From assembly GCA_026874595.1 (NCBI GenBank), contig CM049319.1, positions 54,852,917-54,916,916 on the forward strand: DNA of 64,000 nucleotides, read 5' to 3'. A program made the translations under genes and the position numbers. Origin of the DNA: Sipunculus nudus. Its lineage: Eukaryota > Annelida > Sipuncula > Golfingiida > Sipunculidae. Positions within the stretch are counted from its first letter, which is position 1. The number at the start of each line of letters is the position of its first letter. Of this stretch, positions 49,286-62,018 are shown piece by piece. The notes beneath the pieces were generated by a model. The model was not told where the DNA came from, searched no databases, and saw only the letters and a program-made list of their open reading frames with translations.

Positions 49286-50687
49286 GTTCGTTTCCGGAGA
49301 ACTCCTCTGAGACTACTGGACAGATTTTTCCGAAACTTACACAAATTATCGGGTCACATGTGAACTGGTGCCTAACCAAGTGACCTTGACCTCTGACCTT
49401 TCGTCTCTGCCCAGCGTCCGTTTGTGCGTCTGTTTACACACATAAACCCATATATCTCGGGAACCGTTTGACCGATCCGGAAAATTTTTTTACACAAATG
49501 TAGCCCTGGGATAGCTTTATAACATACACAACAAAAGGTGGCGCCACCTGCAACCATGTTTGCACAGTGTCCATCTGTTCATCTGCCTGGGGTTAAAATC
49601 ACTCATATCTCTGCAGTGGTTTGACTAATTCACCTAAAATTTGGCATGCATATACATCCTAGATAGCTTTCTCAATTTTATGACAGGTGGCGCCACCTAC
49701 ATTCACGTTAACGCTCCACACATAAACCCATATATCTCGGGAACCGTTTGACCGATCCGGAAAAAAATTTTACACAAATGTAGCCCTGGGATAGCTTTAT
49801 AACATACACAACAAAAGGTGGCGCCACCTGCAACCATGTTTGCACGGTGTCCATTTGTTCATCTGCCTGGGGTTAAAATCACTCATATCTCTGCAGTGGT
49901 TTGACTAATTCACCTAAAAATCGGCATACATATACATCCTAGATAGCTTTCTTGATTTTATGACAGGTGGCGCCACCTACATTCACGTTGACGCTCCACA
50001 CATAAACCCATATATCTCGGGAACCGTTTGACCGATCCGGAAAAAAATTTTACACAAATGTAGCCCTGGGATAGCTTTATAACATACACAACAAAAGATG
50101 GCGCCACCTGCAACCATGTTTGCACAGTGTCCATTTGTTCATCTGCCTGGGGTTAAAATCACTCATATCTCTGCAATGGTTTGACTAATTCACCTAAAAT
50201 TCGGCATGCGTATACATCCTAGATAGCTTCCTTGATTTTATGACAGGTGGCGCCACCTACATTCATGTTAACGCTGCAGACATCCAAGCTCATATCTCGG
50301 GAACCGTTTGACCGATCCGGAAAAAAATTTTACACAAATGTAGCCCTGGGATAGCTTTATAACATACACAACAAAAGGTGGCGCCACCTGCAACCATGTT
50401 TGCACAGCGTCCATCTGTTTGTCTGCTGTGGGATAAAATCACTCATATCTCTGCAGTGGTTTGACTTTTCCACTTGAAATTTTGCATGTGTATATATCTT
50501 GGATAGTTTCAAGTTCAAATAACAGGTGGTGCCACCTACAATCATGTTTATGTGGCAGAGATCCAATACTAATATTTTACATATGTAACTCTATATCCCC
50601 TTGCCACTCAATCCATGCCTCACTTCACCCGTCCTTCTCTGATTTTGGCGGATACACGTAGTCGCTTGTCGACTACCCGTATTCTAG
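49195..50687 (+). mobile_element. Family B Helitron-like element, four 280-bp cores
   Basis: This is the best family B copy. The 5' dyad GTATCCGCCAAAAC...GTTTTGCGGATAC (49195-49224) precedes a CCG run (49243-49285). The sequence TATATCTCGGGAACCG recurs at 49451, 49731, 50011 and 50291 (as CATATCTCGG), exactly 280 bp apart. Each unit carries two GGTGGCGCCACC palindromes, for example 49537-49548 and 49686-49697. The 3' end is hairpin GTAGTCG-CTTGT-CGACTAC (50658-50676), seven bases, then CTAG (50684-50687) before T. A hairpin plus CTAG|T is the Helitron 3' hallmark. The first three units are nearly identical, so expansion is recent. No Rep/helicase is encoded; it is non-autonomous. Confidence 0.8.
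49243..49285. repeat. (CCG)n microsatellite
   Basis: About 14 CCG units within family B. They give a polyproline frame on one strand and a polyarginine frame on the other, neither a gene. Confidence 0.95.
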
Positions 50688-52610
50688 TTATGGTCAAAAT
50701 TACTGTGGTTGGCTTCATATTTTTGGGGTCAATAATTTGTAATTTTCAGTTTTACACTGTTTTTTGAGGTTTCAGTTTTTACAATCTCATCATACAATAA
50801 CTTATGCAGAGTATATCCAGCATTTTATGAATTAATCATACAAAGTTACATACAAAATTTGGACAGGGACCAAGTGAATATTGAATGAGTAAAAATTATT
50901 TTTCATTGTCCGCAGATAATTTGAACCATCTGATTTTGTATAATACTTATCTTAGACTAATGACAACACAAAAGAAAAATTATTAATTTAAATTATAATT
51001 TCAATTTTTTACTCTTCGACTTGCCTTTGAGGCAACTTTTTCACAGAGGTTTTATTTTAACGTAATTTTTTTTTTCCATGATCATGGTGAATTTGAAACT
51101 CTCATGATCAAAAAGGCAACCATAGTATTTGAACAAAAACATTGTGGTGATTCAGATAGCCTCCAAATTTGTTTCTTGGATGTTATGATAACCCTTAATC
51201 AAATTTCATCAATGTCTGCTCATAACTATTTGCTAACAGCCTAACCAAACTAATATCCAGACCAACAAATAACTATCTGAAAAGGATACAAACTTAATCC
51301 CCTCTTGTTCGAGGTTAATTTTAAAAACTTCCCTTATGAGCCTTTGTTATGATTACCGGTATGTACAAAATGGGGAAGAAAGACTGATGCAGACTTGTGG
51401 TTGGGAGACCAAACAGCATTAAGACACATGAAAAATTCTCCAGGTCTCTGCCAGTTTTGTTATTTAATATATTCCAAGAGTAAAATATACTGTGCATTTT
51501 CTTCAATCTGATACTGTGGTTGCCATCTTATTTGCAGTGGCTTCAAATCTGGATATTAGTAACCACCTGATGATCAAGAAATTGAAACCACACAGTTATG
51601 AATGCCATCCAGCTTAGTACGAGCCATACTTTCAGAAGCTACTGATGGGATTTCTGGTCATTTTATATTTGTGACGCATGAGTATAAGCCAAAGGATAAG
51701 GAATTATTTCACTTAATAAAGTCAATGGTAGGCCTATCAGTTTTATAAATATATAGTAATTTTTTATCAGGAAAAAGAAACCCCAAGAAACTCTGATACT
51801 TGGAAAATTGTGAAAATACAGCTATGCTGATATGATGGCCACCACAGTTCTTAAATAATGGAATATTGGTCTAACTTATTTTTAATTGATCAATAAATAG
51901 GTTTACTCAAACAAGTTATCAGTTTTGAAATAGGAAATGACTCCGGCCACAAGTGTATTGTAGTCACATTTTATGAGGATGCAGACACTAGAAGCACTAT
52001 ATGATATATATATGGCATGTAACAGAAAGCTGGCATGTATGTTACCAGTGTGTGTGAGAGGGGCCACAATGACACTATACATTATTGATAAGGTGCAGTG
52101 ATGCCACAGGACTGTATCATGCTTCGTGAATGCTGAACAATAAGTCTGCCGGTATTGACACTGCTTTGTCGAATGAGGTTTGTTCGGTGATGTCAAGTTT
52201 GCCCTTTGGTGGCATAGTTCTACATATTTAATCAGCTCACTTAGTACATGATTATTGATAAAATTTTATCAAATGCAGATCCTGCAATTTAAATGCAGAT
52301 CTATCCAAAAAACTTAAAAATTCTTGAAAATCCTTGAATTTTTTTTGGTATTTCAAGGCCTTAAAAGGGCTTTACCTCAATTAGTAATTTTAAAACTTTC
52401 TTGTATAAACTATAACTTCATCACATGTACTGGTCCTTGGACATGGCGTAAGCAATTTGTGTTTCAAATTTTCATAAAAATGCAGAATATTTCAAAGTAA
52501 AAATATCTTGTGTTTAAGAAAAGCACACTGTCATCAACACTAACAAGGACAACAGTAAAAGACCAAACACCAGATGTTCTATATTAGTATCCAGATATTT
52601 TATCTGAATA
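50688..52610. other. Unique AT-rich non-coding DNA
   Basis: No gene or recognised repeat. Confidence 0.5.
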
Positions 52611-52779
52611 ACAAAGTGAAACCTCAAAATTATGACTTAAATAAAGTGGTTACATTTTTGAGTTGGTTGTTTAAGGGAGATCTGATAGAAAGATCAAAAA
52701 AGAATTGGGACCATGAAATGGTGGTCATTATTTGAGGTGGTCGCTAAACCAAGATAGTCGCTAGGCAAGGTTCAACTTT
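52611..52779. mobile_element. Possible decayed pogo/Tigger-like MITE
   Basis: The left end CAAAGTGAAACC and the right end, read inward as TAAAGTTGAACC, are similar. GGTGGTCGCTAA-type words lie below the right end, as in the element at 10575. A clear TA duplication is seen only on the right. Tentative. Confidence 0.35.
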
Positions 52780-53260
52780 ATAGAAAGTTTGTTTATTATT
52801 GTGACATGTACATACATACAGTATCCGATTACAATGAACATAGATACCCAGCACTAAACTGCTTATATGTCACCATACTCATTGAAACAAATTGAAAGTA
52901 ATTAATGTGCAAGTGGAGCAACACTATTGGTTATATATAAACTGTGAGTTGATTGTCCATATGTCTGATATATACCGTGATAATAGTTTACATTCATGTG
53001 TCATAAGATGTAAGAACTTACTTGAGTCATCTAAAAAAAGCAAAGTTAGGGCATGTTACCTGTATGTTTTCGTACAATACTCTACGTCTATAATTTGCCA
53101 AATTGGAGGCGTTACATTCACATGCAAATTCATTTTCTATTTTGTTTAATTCTCAAATTTTATAAATATGTTTTTCTGGTCTGGAATTTTTCCGTCTACC
53201 TGTTTGTGGATCCCTTATGTTTTTAAATTGACCTGTTTCAATATCCCAGTTATCCATTTG

Positions 53261-53348
53261 AGATGGGAATTTCCATCTGAACTAGTTGAGATGAAAATTC
53301 CCTTCTCAACTGGATGAGTTGTGAATTCAACTTGATTCCCATCTACAC
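53261..53348. repeat. Cluster of overlapping short palindromes
   Basis: AGATGGGAATTTCCATCT (53261-53278) folds on itself. AGTTGAGA (53284-53291) pairs with TCTCAACT (53304-53311). GATTCCCATCT near 53333-53343 can also pair with the first arm. No known element was recognised. Confidence 0.5.
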
Positions 53349-54950
53349 TGTGACATGTATAAATACAAATATCTTAATCAGTAACAATTCTTTATTCAGA
53401 TTGAATAATAAGATTTAGAATAGAAAAATTAATATTGAATAAATATAAATTAGAATTTAATTAGAAAAAAACCTTGTTCTAGGGTATCACATCCTTGTCA
53501 TGGTGTCAATACCAGATAATGGTCCTCTTTCTAAGTGGCTTAGGATGATGAGTGGGAGGGTGCCAGTCTAGAAGACCCAGTCTGATAAGGTGTGAGGGGG
53601 ATATCCCTTTTAAATGATCTGTGTGGAGCAGAGTCCAGGCTGTAATGAACAGAGGTCACTGGTGCTGTTTTCAGGGATGGTTTATGTGGCACTGATGATA
53701 TAATGGATAGTCTGAGTTGATACAGTTTGTTAGGATTATCAGTGTTCACAGCCTCTATGGCTTTGGGTATTCCAGCTTATATCATCAAAAGCTCAGCCCA
53801 GTAGGTGATACAACCTTTATATGATGTTTGAATGTAATGTTAAATATCACTTAACATTTCATTTAATTAATTTTCAATTCATTCAGCATATATCAAGAGC
53901 TATTTCCTTTGATCATAATTTTATTAGGTTATTATTATTATTAATCTGTTATTGTTTTGTTCTGTTCATTTAAATTGTTATACTTTGCTTAGAGATTGGT
54001 CTCTAATCTTCTGTCTGCTTGTAACTTTCAGAGCACAATGGGACTATTGTCCATTTCATCCCCCTCATGTCCACCTGTTTTTTTGCTATGAAAATTTTAT
54101 TAATTACATTTTAGGGAAACAACTGTAGTGTAGAGTAGAGGATTAAAAGTCCTAATTTTGAACAAGGTAAATAAATACCACCATACAACTTATTTAAGAA
54201 AAAGAATTATTTGAAAATATGAGAAATCAGTCTGCTTTTACAACATATCAGACCCACTTCTGGCAGTCACAGTCATTAGTCACATGCAACAATAATCTCA
54301 ATTGACAGCTGCTGATTGAATGATGTCATGGAAACACTCTAAAAAATATAACCAGCAAGAACAAAGATGGCTACTGAGTACTCATGCAAGGACATATCAT
54401 ATCTGCGAGATCATTGTGAAGAGACTAAAAAGTTACGAAAAATAAACTGGGGATATATTGTAAAATTCTTAAATGCTATATCAAGGAAATTATTGAAAAA
54501 TTAATTTTTTAAGCAATTTATCTACATAAAACAGATGGACAGCAGATGTTATAACAGACTATATTAAACAGTTAACTTCCAAACTACTTTAAGAAATTCT
54601 TGTTTAATCAGACAAATCAATTATCTAAGGCTAAGTGAAAGAAGAGACAGTGGTTATGTACAGTGAGTGATGGGTTTTAAAATTCACTTTTTACTTTAGT
54701 TAAGTTATCAGTATAGGTAGGAATCAGTTGTAAAATCATATTTGATGATTGAAAGATGAAAAACAACCAGTGATTGTTTATAATTCAGTTTTTTTTTTGT
54801 GTACTATCTATATTTCTGTGAAATATACCTGATATATTGACCAAGTAAATTCAGTCATACTGATACATCGTGCTGGAAGAGCAAGGTAGTAGTCCGGATG
54901 TTGACACTGATTTGTTCCACAATGTTCAGTCTAAATGCTGTTCACTTTTT
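53349..54950. other. Unique AT-rich non-coding DNA
   Basis: No gene found. A homeodomain-type motif cluster lies at 54250-54345: CATTAG, AATAATC, TGACAGCT (54303-54310, Meis-like) and TGATTGAATG (54313-54322, Pbx/Hox-like). It is only a candidate regulatory site. Confidence 0.4.
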
Positions 54951-55985
54951 AGCTCAGCTGACTATAAGTCATCTGAGCTATAGTCGTGGTCCATTGTCCG
55001 TCGTCCGTCCGTCTGTCCGTCCGTCCGTCCGTAGATGTGGCACGTTTTAAAACCATAAGACCTAGGAATCCAAAATTCAGCATAATGTTAGATGTCCCCA
55101 AGATCTCCTACCAAGCCGAAAACTGGGTCTTTGCGACTTCATTCCTTTGAGAAATTAAGGAAAAACCTCAATTTTTTATTAAAAACCTATTTTCACACTT
55201 TTCACTGCCTAATATCAAAACCACTCATCAGTTTTTCCTCATATTTCCTATAAATAATCCTCTATATAATTCCTATGTACATGCCAGAAATTAGGTCTGT
55301 ATTATTTAATTTAAAAAAGTTATGGGCCCAAACATAATGCATTTTGTAAATAATCAGGAAAGAAATTTTATCACTTAACACAAAACTTGTTAAAGCTAAG
55401 CACTTTTTTTCCAGTAATATTACTTTTATTAATCAAAATTAAATTGTATACCCAAAATTAGATCAAAATCTTTTAAATTTTTAAAAATATTAGCAAAAAT
55501 AAAAAATTGGTACCTTAAATTTTGCCCAACTTTGACCATGGCACGTTTTTTTGCTGTAACTGCTGTGGATTTAATTTTCACAGCATGTTTTTGTTAGCAT
55601 TTCAACTGTTAACACCAAAAATTTGAAACCAGTTGATCAAAAACTGTAGATTTTATTCAAGTTTTCAAGCACCATGTCACATATTGCTAGTGTTATGCGG
55701 TTTGCTAGAGCTCAGCTCCCGAGCTTCAGCTCTAAGTTCCTTAAATTTGGCATACAGTTAGATTTCTCCAAAATCCCCTACCATGCCAAGAATTTGGTCA
55801 CTAGGACTTAATTCCTTCGAGATATCAATGAAAAACTTCATTTTTCCATTAAAAACCCAATGTTACACTTTAAGACTGCCTAATATCAAAACCATTGATC
55901 TGACTTTGATCATATATAATATACATATTTTTCTATACATTCACTATGCACATGCCAGAAATGATGTCAGTATTGTGTATTTTTT
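54951..55985 (+). mobile_element. Family A element 5, left part (outer)
   Basis: Start dyad at 54951 and CCGT tract, then core sequence (GTTAGATGT at 55087; second unit at about 55757). The core stops at GTCAGTATTGTGTATTTTTT, where a new family A start follows. In the copy at 37500 the same place reads GTATTGCGTAATTGTTTTAA and continues as the sequence found at 60527. So this is the left half of an interrupted element. Confidence 0.7.
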
Positions 55986-58900
55986 AGCTCAGCTGACTAT
56001 AAGTCATCTGAGCTATAGTCGTGGTCCATTGTCCGTCGTCCGTCCGTCTGTCCGTCCGTCCGTCCGTCCGTCCGTCCGTAGATGTGGCACGTTTTGAAAC
56101 CGTAAGACCTAGGAATCCAAAATTCAGCATAATGTTAGATGTCCCCAAGATCTCCTACCAAGCCGAAAACTGGGTCTTTGCGACTTTGTTCCTTTGAGAA
56201 ATTAAGGAAAAACCTCAATTTTTTATTAAAATCCTATTTTCACACTTCAGGACTGCCTAATATCAAAACCACTCATCTGTTTTTCCTCATATTTACCATA
56301 AATAATCCTCTATATGGTTCCTATGTACATGCCAGAAATTGGGTCTGTATTATATAATTTAAAAAAGTTATGGGCCCAAACATAATGCATTTTGTAAATA
56401 ATCAGGAAAAAAATTTGATCACTTTACACAAAACTTGTTTAAGCTAAGCACTTTTTTTCCAGTTATATAACTTTTATTGATCAAATTCAAATTGTATACC
56501 CAAAATTTGATCAAAATCTTTTAAATTTTTTAAATATTAGCAAAAATAAAAAATGGGTACCTTAAACTTTGCCCAACTTTGACCATGGCACGTTTTTTTC
56601 CTGTAACTGCTGTGGATTTAATTTTCAAAGCATGTTTTTGTTAGCATTTCAACTGTTAACATTTAAAATTTGAAACCAGTTGATCAAAAACTGTAGATTT
56701 TATTCAAGTTTTCAAGCACCATGTCACATATTGTTTACATCAACCTAGTGTTATGCAGTTTGCTAGAGCTCAGCTCCCCAGCTTCAGCTCTAAGTTCCTT
56801 AAATTAGGCATACAGTAAGATGTCTCCAAAATCCCCTACCATGCCAAGAATTTGGTCACCAGAACTTAATTCCTTCGAGATATTAATGAAAAACTTCATT
56901 TTTTCATTAAAAACCCTTTGTTACACTTCAGGACTGCCTAGTATGAAAACCACTGATCTGACTTTGATCATATATAATATACATATTTTTCTATACATTC
57001 GCTATGCACATGCCAGAAATGATGTCAGTATTGCGTAATTGTTTTAAGTTATGTGCCCAAACAAAATTGACTTTATAAAAAATCAGGAAAAATATTTACT
57101 CAGGTTTCATGAAAATTATTGAAGCTAGAGAATTTTTTTTAAGTATATAACTTTGTTTAATTAAGATTCAATTGTATACCCAAAATTAGATCTGTATTTT
57201 GTAAATTTTATAAGTTATTAGCATAAACATAAAATCAGTACCTGAAATTTTACCCAACTTTGACCATGGCACATTTTTTCCCTGTGAGTACTGTTGATTT
57301 AATTGTCTCAGAATGTAAACATAAGTATTCAATGTGTTTAAATCTGAAATTTGAAACTAAAAGGTTGAAAATTAGGCTAGTTATTGAATTTTATCTTGAG
57401 GGTCTATTGTAGTCACTTGCTTTGTTCCAGATGCAGATAGGCCACTCCAGGTCACTGGAAGTCAGCTATGTCAGGGTTCCTGATTTGTTTCAGTCACTGG
57501 GGGAGATCCCCTGCTGTGACAGGTGTACAATTGTTCTCATATCACACCCCCTCCCCCCCCCCATGAATATATAAATATACATTTGTATGCATGATGTGGT
57601 GTTACATGACAAGATTGAGATTTATGATGATGCAATTTAGAATTATGAATCAACGTTTATATTCAGAAATATATGTTATATTGGAAATGTATACAAATTA
57701 AACTTAAAATAAAAAAATGAGGATCTAATACAAACATGTGTTCATTATTTTCGAGCCTCAGCAGAATTGGAGATCAGGCTTTGTTTGCCCTGAATGTTTA
57801 TGCGAAAGGGTTGTTAATCCAATCTCTTCCCCCCCCCCCCCCCCCATGGCTGTCATTGATCCTTAGCACCTCACCGTCACCTGTGCACTGGGACATTAGT
57901 TACTATTGCAAATGTGTACAATTTTTTCAATTTGAAAGATAATTGGATTAGAAAAAATTAAGATCTAATATTGAAACATATTCTTGCCCCAGGAGAATGG
58001 AAAATAAAGTGATCAGCTCTTGTCTGTCCATCATCTCTCAATTATCATTAAATATATATAATAATTATGAAATTTTTCCTTTAAGCACTGTTAAAATAAC
58101 TTTCATATGCTGTATGTGTATGGATTTAAGCCATTAAAGTCTGAAATTTGAAAGCAACTTATGTATTCAGATGTGTAATATTGCAGATGAAAAACTTTAA
58201 AATATTAAAATATATTATCAGCTTTGTTTGTCTAACAGTCTGTCTGTCCTTTTTTAAATATTATGTAATTGTGAATGGACTATTTTTTCCTGTAAGTATT
58301 GTTGAATTAAGTGGAAATCCTATATGTATATACACTATGTTAATACAGAGATGTAACTCCCCTCATTCCAGCCCTCCCCCCCCCCCCCCCAACCACCACC
58401 ACCAGGTTCTTGCATCTGGGGACTGGAGACATCAGTTATATTTCAACTGTATAACATTTTATAAAATAAAAATACATATATTAAATAATATATATTATGT
58501 AAAATAGATCAAATTGAGCAAATGTGTAAACTAATGAACTGTCAACAAACTATCAAAAAGCCAGCCAATGATCATGGTAATAATATACATCTTATGTTCA
58601 CAAACTGCTCACATGTTTCAATTTTGACATTAGAGAATGCATGGTTTGGTCACAAAATATTATTTGCAACAATTTCTCACTCATCAATACAAACCAATCA
58701 TGTCAACCAGCCATGGCATATATTATCTTTTCATCTTAGACTTGATCTCCATTATTATTTTAGATTTTTACCTTCAAGGCCAACTTCAGCTGAGCACAGT
58801 GACCCATATTTATAGCACCATGTCTTGAATGTTTACATCAAGTCATTGGTTAACAGTGTTCCAGGCTGTTACATAACACCTTCACTCCTTGCCTACTGCT

Positions 58901-60526
58901 TCTGTGAGTGTCTGGGTCAGGCTGGGTCAGGCAGTAATTACCAGAGAGCCTTTCTCCTCTCTCTTTCCCTTTCTCTCTTTCTAGCTCTTTCTCTCTCTCT
59001 CTTTCTCTCTCTCTCACCCCTATGCCTCCCTTCCTCCCTCCACCCCATTATGTTGACAGGTACTATAAACCTAATTTATTAGATATATATGTTGATGCAA
59101 TTAAGAAATGTGAATCAACTGAAATATTCACATATATATGTTATACTCTAAATGTATAGTTACATTTTCAAACCTGGAAAAAAATGATGTTATAAAAAAG
59201 GGAATTTATGTAAAAATTGTTCATAATTTCCTGGCTCAGAAGAATGGGAAATAAAATTATTTGCTTTGTTTCTCTAGCTTTCTTGCCTGTTTTAAATATT
59301 TAATAATTATGAATAAGCTTTTTTTTCCTGTAAGCTCTGATTAATTAAATTTCATATCCTGTACGTATATGCAAGGGTATTGTAACTTCCACCATCCCCT
59401 TCCCCCACCCCACTAAGTCCTTGCTCCTTCGCACTGTCAACAATAGTGCTATTGCTATAGCATAAAATTTAATAATTTGAAGAAAATATATACAGAGAGA
59501 CAGAGGCGTTGTAACTCCAATCGTAACCCCCCCCCCATCAAGTCCTTCCGCCTGTGGAGTGGGGATTTTATAGCAACTGTATACATATCATAAAATAGAA
59601 AAAACAGTTTAATTAAAGTTTAAATTAAAAAAATTGGATCTCATTAGACAAATGTGTAAAATGTTGAACTGTCAACAGCCTGTCAAAAAGGTATCCAATG
59701 AAAGCGCAAGGTCAGATCTTAAAATATTATTTGCAACAATTTCTTCAATCATATCAACCAACCATAGCCTAGATTACCTCTTTCTCTCAGACTTTATCTA
59801 CATTTCATAATATTTTAGATTTTAACCTTCCAGGTGTTTAAGTACTGTTGAATGCTCCCTCCCTCTCTCTCTATCTCCTTTTCTCTCTACATCCAACCCT
59901 CCTTGCTGCCCACACTGTTTCCTTCTCCGAACCCCATCCCAATGTCAGCCTCAGTAAACGAGAACAAGTTGAATCAGATATATTCATATTTTTATATATT
60001 GTATAACTGTTTGTTGCCTATGTACGTGCCAGAAATTATGTCAATATTGTGTAATATGTAGATGTGGTGGGCATCAATATAATGTACTTTGTCAAGACCT
60101 TAGAGATATCATGTCATACAGTCACAATTCATAAATCCACTCTTCAGCATAGTTAATAATAACATTATATATGTCAAATTGAAATCTTGCGGACTTCTAT
60201 ACACTATAGATCCTTCAACAAATAGCCTTATCATCATTCTACCACTGCTTAGTGTACTGTCATTGCATTCATATTTGGTCAAATATATTGCTATTTTCAA
60301 CAGCTCCCAAATAAATAAAAAATAAACCACTATATTTACTCCATATTAATCCATCAGTCAGGTAATTTCATACATGATTTACTCGTATATTACATAATAT
60401 TCCTTTATAATAGCCTAATAGGTCCATGATATTCATAAGGTTTGTCGACTTAATATAGTATCACAATGGTGATACATTTATAGTTCAATCATGATCAGCT
60501 GAGCGCCGTGACCCATAGGTCCCTTG
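55986..60526 (+). mobile_element. Family A element 6, inserted in element 5
   Basis: The start dyad at 55986 and CCGT tract lead into cores 681 bp apart (56134 and 56815). A diverged second half follows, related to 35080-35698, with several poly-C tracts and a degenerate inner end CAGCTGAGCACAGTGACCCA (about 58788). The true end is CAGCTGAGC (60496-60504) then CCGTGACCCATAGGTCCCTT. At 4.5 kb it is the longest copy and is probably itself composite. No coding frame is present. Confidence 0.65.
58951..59042. repeat. CT-rich low-complexity tract
   Basis: Imperfect (CT)n and CCTT-rich DNA inside family A element 6. A second, shorter tract lies at 59853-59900. The Leu-Ser frame through it is not a protein. 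Confidence 0.8.
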
Positions 60527-61848
60527 TTTTAAGTTATGGGCCCAAACATAATGCACTTTGTAAAAAATCAAGAAATATATTTACTCCCTTAACAAGGGCA
60601 TTGCTGAAGCTAGAGATTTTTTTGCCAGGGATGTAACATTATTTAATCAAGATTCAATTGAATACCCAAAATTAGTTCTGAATTTTTCAAATTTTATAAG
60701 TTATTAGTATAAATATAAAATTAGTACCTTAAATTTTATATTTATTAGTATAAATATAAAATTAGTACCTTAAATTTTGCCCAACTGTGACCATGGCACG
60801 TTTGTTTCCCGTGATCACTGTTGATATAATTTTCATATCATGCACACATAAGGATTTCAGCTTTTTAGTTTAGAAAGCTGAAAGAAATTTGCCAAATATT
60901 GTAGCTTTTATTAATGTTTTTTATGAGACCCTGTCAGACTTTGGCTCTCTCCAGCCCCTCTTGAGTCACCTGTATGTTGCCCTTGTTGACCTTTCATCAA
61001 ATTATGCACGCTTGAGGGGAGAATCCAGGCAGCTTATGGCAAGCCACAGTCGATTCAGGTGTTCAACCCAACTCATCTAGTAGTTTTAACCAACAACATA
61101 ACAATAAACAATAAATTAATAAATTTTTATTGGTTTTTAATAACAAATTAAAGAAAAATAGAAAAGGAATTTGTTAGTTTATAATAACAGGAAATTAACT
61201 TGCAGTTACTGATGATATAAGAATCTTGTATCGATGGGTAGAATGTCACATATTCCAAATAACACCATGCAGTCACCTATGGCATTTTTCAGTTCATTTT
61301 TAATGATAAAGAAGTAAATCATATTATTCATTACTAATCATTAAGGATTATATGAAGGAAATTAATGATAGACAAAGATGCAGTTGATAATATTAATCTA
61401 GATTCCTACTGTGTCTAATGTGTACATTGATGTGAAATTAGTCCAAAATGAATTTTTTACAGTTATTTTTTAATATAAATAAAAGCCATAAAACCAGGTA
61501 CTTATGATCATTATTTAAATGTGTGAATTTTGTATATTCTGGATTCTCAACATCATTGTTTGGTGAAAACTGAATAAATACCAGACATGGTGCGAATACT
61601 TTGTAATTGTATTTAAATACGAATATGATTATGTACTCCATTATAAAATTTCTTGCATAAAGAATGGGAATTCAGGTAAAAATGAAAGTATATGAATACT
61701 CGTGCAAATACTTTCAAAATGCATTCATGAATATATTCTTTAATATTATTTTAATAATCATATCAGTTATATTTCATTTTAAAAAATCATATGATTCTCT
61801 TATTATTTTTAATAACAATTATATTTGGGACAATATTTGTAATTTTTT
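60527..61848 (+). mobile_element. Family A element 5, right part (outer, continued)
   Basis: Begins TTTTAAGTTATGGGCCCAAA directly after the end of element 6 and follows the copy at 37500 from about 38545 to 39838. It has a small tandem duplication (about 60721-60766, AGTACCTTAAATTTT twice) and a 12-bp contraction of the 20-bp palindrome seen in other copies. It is cut off in an oligo-T run at about 61848 by the next family A start, and the rest of its tail should lie beyond the window. Confidence 0.7.
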
Positions 61849-61893
61849 AGCTCAGCTGACTATAAGTCATCTGAGCTATAGTCGTGGTCCATT

Positions 61894-61966
61894 GTCCGTC
61901 GTCCGTCCGTCTGTCCGTCCGTCCGTCCGTCCGTCCGTCCGTCCGTCCGTCCGTCCGTCCGTCCGT
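61894..61966. repeat. (CCGT)n microsatellite
   Basis: A CCGT/CGTC tract of about 17 units with one CTGT interruption. It is the expanded form of the tetranucleotide tract found after the start of every family A copy; shorter tracts lie near 37550, 55005 and 56040. Confidence 0.9.
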
Positions 61967-62018
61967 AGATGTGGCACGTTTTGAAACCGTAAGACCTAGG
62001 AATCCAAAATTCAGCATA

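Noticed and set aside
49087-49383. Proline-rich and arginine-rich proteins at the CCG run
   Set aside because: Both frames come from a trinucleotide microsatellite inside a mobile element.
58825-59082. Leu-Ser-rich membrane-like peptide
   Set aside because: It is produced by a CT-rich low-complexity tract inside family A.
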